A stretch of 64,000 bases of DNA from Candidatus Kapaibacterium thiocyanatum (GTDB taxonomy: Bacteria; Bacteroidota; Ignavibacteria; Kapaibacteriales; Kapaibacteriaceae). The stretch is from the NCBI GenBank assembly GCA_001899175.1, contig MKVH01000002.1:223702-287701 (forward strand), written 5' to 3'. This document shows positions 62,091 through 64,000 of the stretch, in pieces. Under the pieces are notes generated by a model. That model did not search any database, was not told the origin of the DNA, and worked only from the letters and a program-made list of their open reading frames with translations. The position numbers and the translations under genes were made by a program. The first letter of the stretch is position 1, and the number at the start of each line of letters is the position of its first letter.

Positions 62091-63501
62091 TGTGGTGCTG
62101 CTGCGAGATGTGATCGTGCACGATGGCGATGCACGCAAAGATGAAGGCAAACATAACGTTTCCGTAGCGCTGGTCGAAGAAGCCGGTCATGAAGATGTTC
62201 ACGAAGACCGCGGGCAGAAAACAGAACATTCCGACCGATACCACGAAAAAGGGTCCTGCCCGGCTATCACGACGAATGAGCCAGACATTCCGTATAGCCA
62301 TGACGGAAAAGACCAGGAGGACGACGAACATGAGAATTGCGGTCGGGAAGCCGACCTTGTAGACGAGGCTCACGTAGCCGATGTGCATGAAGGCGGTGTT
62401 GTTGTGCCAGCCCTCGATCGGCGCCCAGGCCAGGATGCGGGATCGAATACCGCTACCGCCCAGGGGATACTGCTGGATTTCGCGCCAGGCCACCTCGGCT
62501 TCGATCAGCCGCGTTTCGAACGAATAGTCGCCCCCCGTGAGCTGGGTCGACGAGCTGATGCGGTTCTTGACCACGGTCAGGGCGATATCGGCCAGCTTGG
62601 GATTGTAGGCCATGGCACCGATGAAGACGGCCGCGCAGACGGCGATGCCGGAGGCGATGAGCCGCAGGTTCTGGCCAGCCCGCAGGAAGAACATGGCGAT
62701 GGCCATGCAGATGACGAAGAAGACCCACAGCGTACGCGTGAACGTCAGCAGCAGGGCCGCACCGTTCACGGCCAGCAGGAAGAGCAGCGCCAGCTTCGTC
62801 CGCAACCGGGCATGGAAGATGCCGATGAGGCTGAGGATGATCGTCAGCAGGAAGATGGGGCCGAGCAGGACGCTGCGCGACGACCAGAGCTGATAGGCGT
62901 AGAGGAGACCGGCCGACATCCGCTGCTTGTAGATGAACATGCTGTAGATGGCCATGAACAGGGCCGAGATGGCGCAGAGCAGCAGGAAGGTGCGGAAGCT
63001 TTTCTCGTCCTTGCCGAAGTATTCCCGGATCGGGAAGTAATAGAGCATGAGGAAGAACAGGATCCATTCGGATGTCCACGACATCGGATCGACGCCGTTG
63101 CAGAGGGCGGGAATGACGTTCAGTCCGCTCAACACGATGAAGAGCAGGATGAGGAAGTCGGCCCATGTCTTGATGACGGGGGCCCTGGTCACGGCCATAC
63201 GCCAGACCAGCCAGACGATGATGGATACGGAGAAGAAGCCACCGATGGCCACCTCGGCGGCCGAAAGGCCCTTGCCCGTATCCGTCAGGAAGTAGGGCAT
63301 GGCGAACAGATAGACGCCTATCCATACCTGCGGACGCTTGAACATCGCACCCAGGATGCCGACGCCGATCATCAGCACGGGCATGAGCCAGGGCAGGCCG
63401 AGGTCGAGGCTGACCACGAAACCGATGATGGCCAGGATTCCACCGATCGCACCCAGGAGAAGGGCGATCGGAGTGATCCGTGGAAGCGTCATCGTCGTCA
63501 T
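62074..63501 (-). CDS. O-antigen ligase / polymerase family membrane protein
   Basis: This is a polytopic membrane protein of 475 residues with about 12 helices. The Wzy_C-type region includes LLLTFTRTLWVFF, a periplasmic loop with the charged RLIEAEVAWREIQQYPLGGSGI, and HNNTAFMHIGYVSLVYKVG. Such proteins ligate or polymerise lipid-linked glycans at the periplasmic face. It follows the Wzz-like gene with a four-base ATGA overlap and overlaps the PBP2 start, so all three are one operon. Ligase versus polymerase cannot be told from sequence. Confidence 0.88.
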   Translation of the reverse strand: MTTMTLPRITPIALLLGAIGGILAIIGFVVSLDLGLPWLMPVLMIGVGILGAMFKRPQVWIGVYLFAMPYFLTDTGKGLSAAEVAIGGFFSVSIIVWLVWRMAVTRAPVIKTWADFLILLFIVLSGLNVIPALCNGVDPMSWTSEWILFFLMLYYFPIREYFGKDEKSFRTFLLLCAISALFMAIYSMFIYKQRMSAGLLYAYQLWSSRSVLLGPIFLLTIILSLIGIFHARLRTKLALLFLLAVNGAALLLTFTRTLWVFFVICMAIAMFFLRAGQNLRLIASGIAVCAAVFIGAMAYNPKLADIALTVVKNRISSSTQLTGGDYSFETRLIEAEVAWREIQQYPLGGSGIRSRILAWAPIEGWHNNTAFMHIGYVSLVYKVGFPTAILMFVVLLVFSVMAIRNVWLIRRDSRAGPFFVVSVGMFCFLPAVFVNIFMTGFFDQRYGNVMFAFIFACIAIVHDHISQQHHNDNRI

Positions 63502-64000
63502 GCGGATTGTTCAGGCGTCTGGAGCGAACGCCATGCGTACATGGCGAGGAAGATCAGCACCATGATGATGCCTCCGCCCACGCCCGCACCGGCGGCGATG
63601 AGGGAGCGCTTGGGACGGTCCTTCTTTTCCGCGACGATGGGAGCATCGACGACCATGAGGCTCGGCGTGTTCTTCTGCATGTCGAGGCGCGTCTGCTCGA
63701 GCGTCGGCATCAGGAAGGCCTTCACCTTGGCATAGGCTTCGAATTCGGTATAGACCTTCATATACCGTACACCGACGCCCGCGGCATCGGTAATGGCAAA
63801 GTTGCCGGCGAAGCCCGGTTGCGTGGTGACACGCTGATACTGATCCTTCAGTTCCTGGACCAGGGCCGACTGCGTACGCACCTGCGGATCGTCCGGACCG
63901 TAGTTCTGGCGCAGCAGGCCGAGCAGCGTTTCCTGCTTGAGGACGTTGGCCTTGATCTCGCTCAGGCCCGTGGCCGATGCCTTGGCCTGATCGAGCGGCG
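63498..64000 (-). CDS. Wzz-like chain-length/EPS export protein (partial, 5' end beyond window)
   Basis: The frame is open to the right edge of the window, so only the C-terminal 167 or so codons are present. A helical region continues from the edge (for example KANVLKQETLLGLLRQNYGP), then YQRVTTQPGFAGNF, an EAYAKVKAFLMPTLEQTRLDMQK segment, the PSLMVVDAPIVAEKKDRPKR motif just before the last membrane helix (about 30 residues from the end), and a short basic tail. The Pro-rich motif before the final helix is the Wzz/BexC signature. It should set polysaccharide chain length with the ligase or polymerase gene that follows. Confidence 0.85.
   Translation of the reverse strand, partial: PLDQAKASATGLSEIKANVLKQETLLGLLRQNYGPDDPQVRTQSALVQELKDQYQRVTTQPGFAGNFAITDAAGVGVRYMKVYTEFEAYAKVKAFLMPTLEQTRLDMQKNTPSLMVVDAPIVAEKKDRPKRSLIAAGAGVGGGIIMVLIFLAMYAWRSLQTPEQSA

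Overview
The window looks like ordinary, densely packed chromosome of a GC-rich, Gram-negative member of the Bacteroidota/Chlorobiota superphylum; the mix of genes would suit a Kapabacteria- or Ignavibacteria-like lineage, but that placement is inference. The supporting evidence is a PorU-PorV pair of the type IX secretion system (T9SS), a likely T9SS cargo protein, alternative complex III (ActA-F), a fused E1 dehydrogenase, and promoters of the Bacteroidota form TTG-N19/20-TAnnTTTG. I saw no rRNA, CRISPR array, insertion sequence, phage or integrase gene. About 51 protein genes, one of them only possible and two cut by the window ends, and one tRNA gene account for almost everything. Many neighbours overlap by NTGA stop/start tetranucleotides.

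Layout. 1-2377: end of a possible upstream gene, purD and a nucleotide-sugar epimerase. 2592-20312: an aerobic respiratory block on the plus strand. It holds a lipoprotein cytochrome c, an A2-type haem-copper oxidase with haem A synthesis (ctaA, ctaB) and Sco copper delivery, two small membrane proteins, all six subunits of alternative complex III, then dihydrolipoamide dehydrogenase and lipB. Together these would take quinol electrons through ActABCDEF and cytochrome c to oxygen. 20432-20712: two perfect DnaA boxes, then tRNA-Gly(GCC) with its promoter and terminator. 20823-25918: porU and porV. 26016-31574: hybrid histidine kinase, DedA protein, delta-1-pyrroline-5-carboxylate dehydrogenase and an unknown exported protein.

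31609-39995: an EF-G paralogue divergent from rplS, a TetR/short-chain dehydrogenase pair, cinA-tsaD, a protein with two OmpA-like modules and a small lipoprotein. 40101-42531: glyA with a C-terminal extension and a T9SS cargo protein. 42624-46687: fused branched-chain-type E1 and a UvrD-family helicase. 46739-50039: a surface-glycan operon (polyprenyl-phosphate sugar transferase, glycosyltransferase, GmhB-like phosphatase). 50082-56909: a TetR-controlled tripartite RND efflux operon in which a palindrome abuts the promoter. 56975-64000, mostly minus strand: a lipoprotein MsrB, truA, a Nudix protein, an orphan sugar-binding lipoprotein, PBP2, an O-antigen-ligase-type protein and the end of a Wzz-like protein.

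I did not find a convincing new multi-gene system. The observations most worth following up are the 84-residue Cys-X-X-Cys membrane protein between the two respiratory complexes, the tandem DnaA boxes, the efflux operator, the SHMT tail, and the double-OmpA protein.
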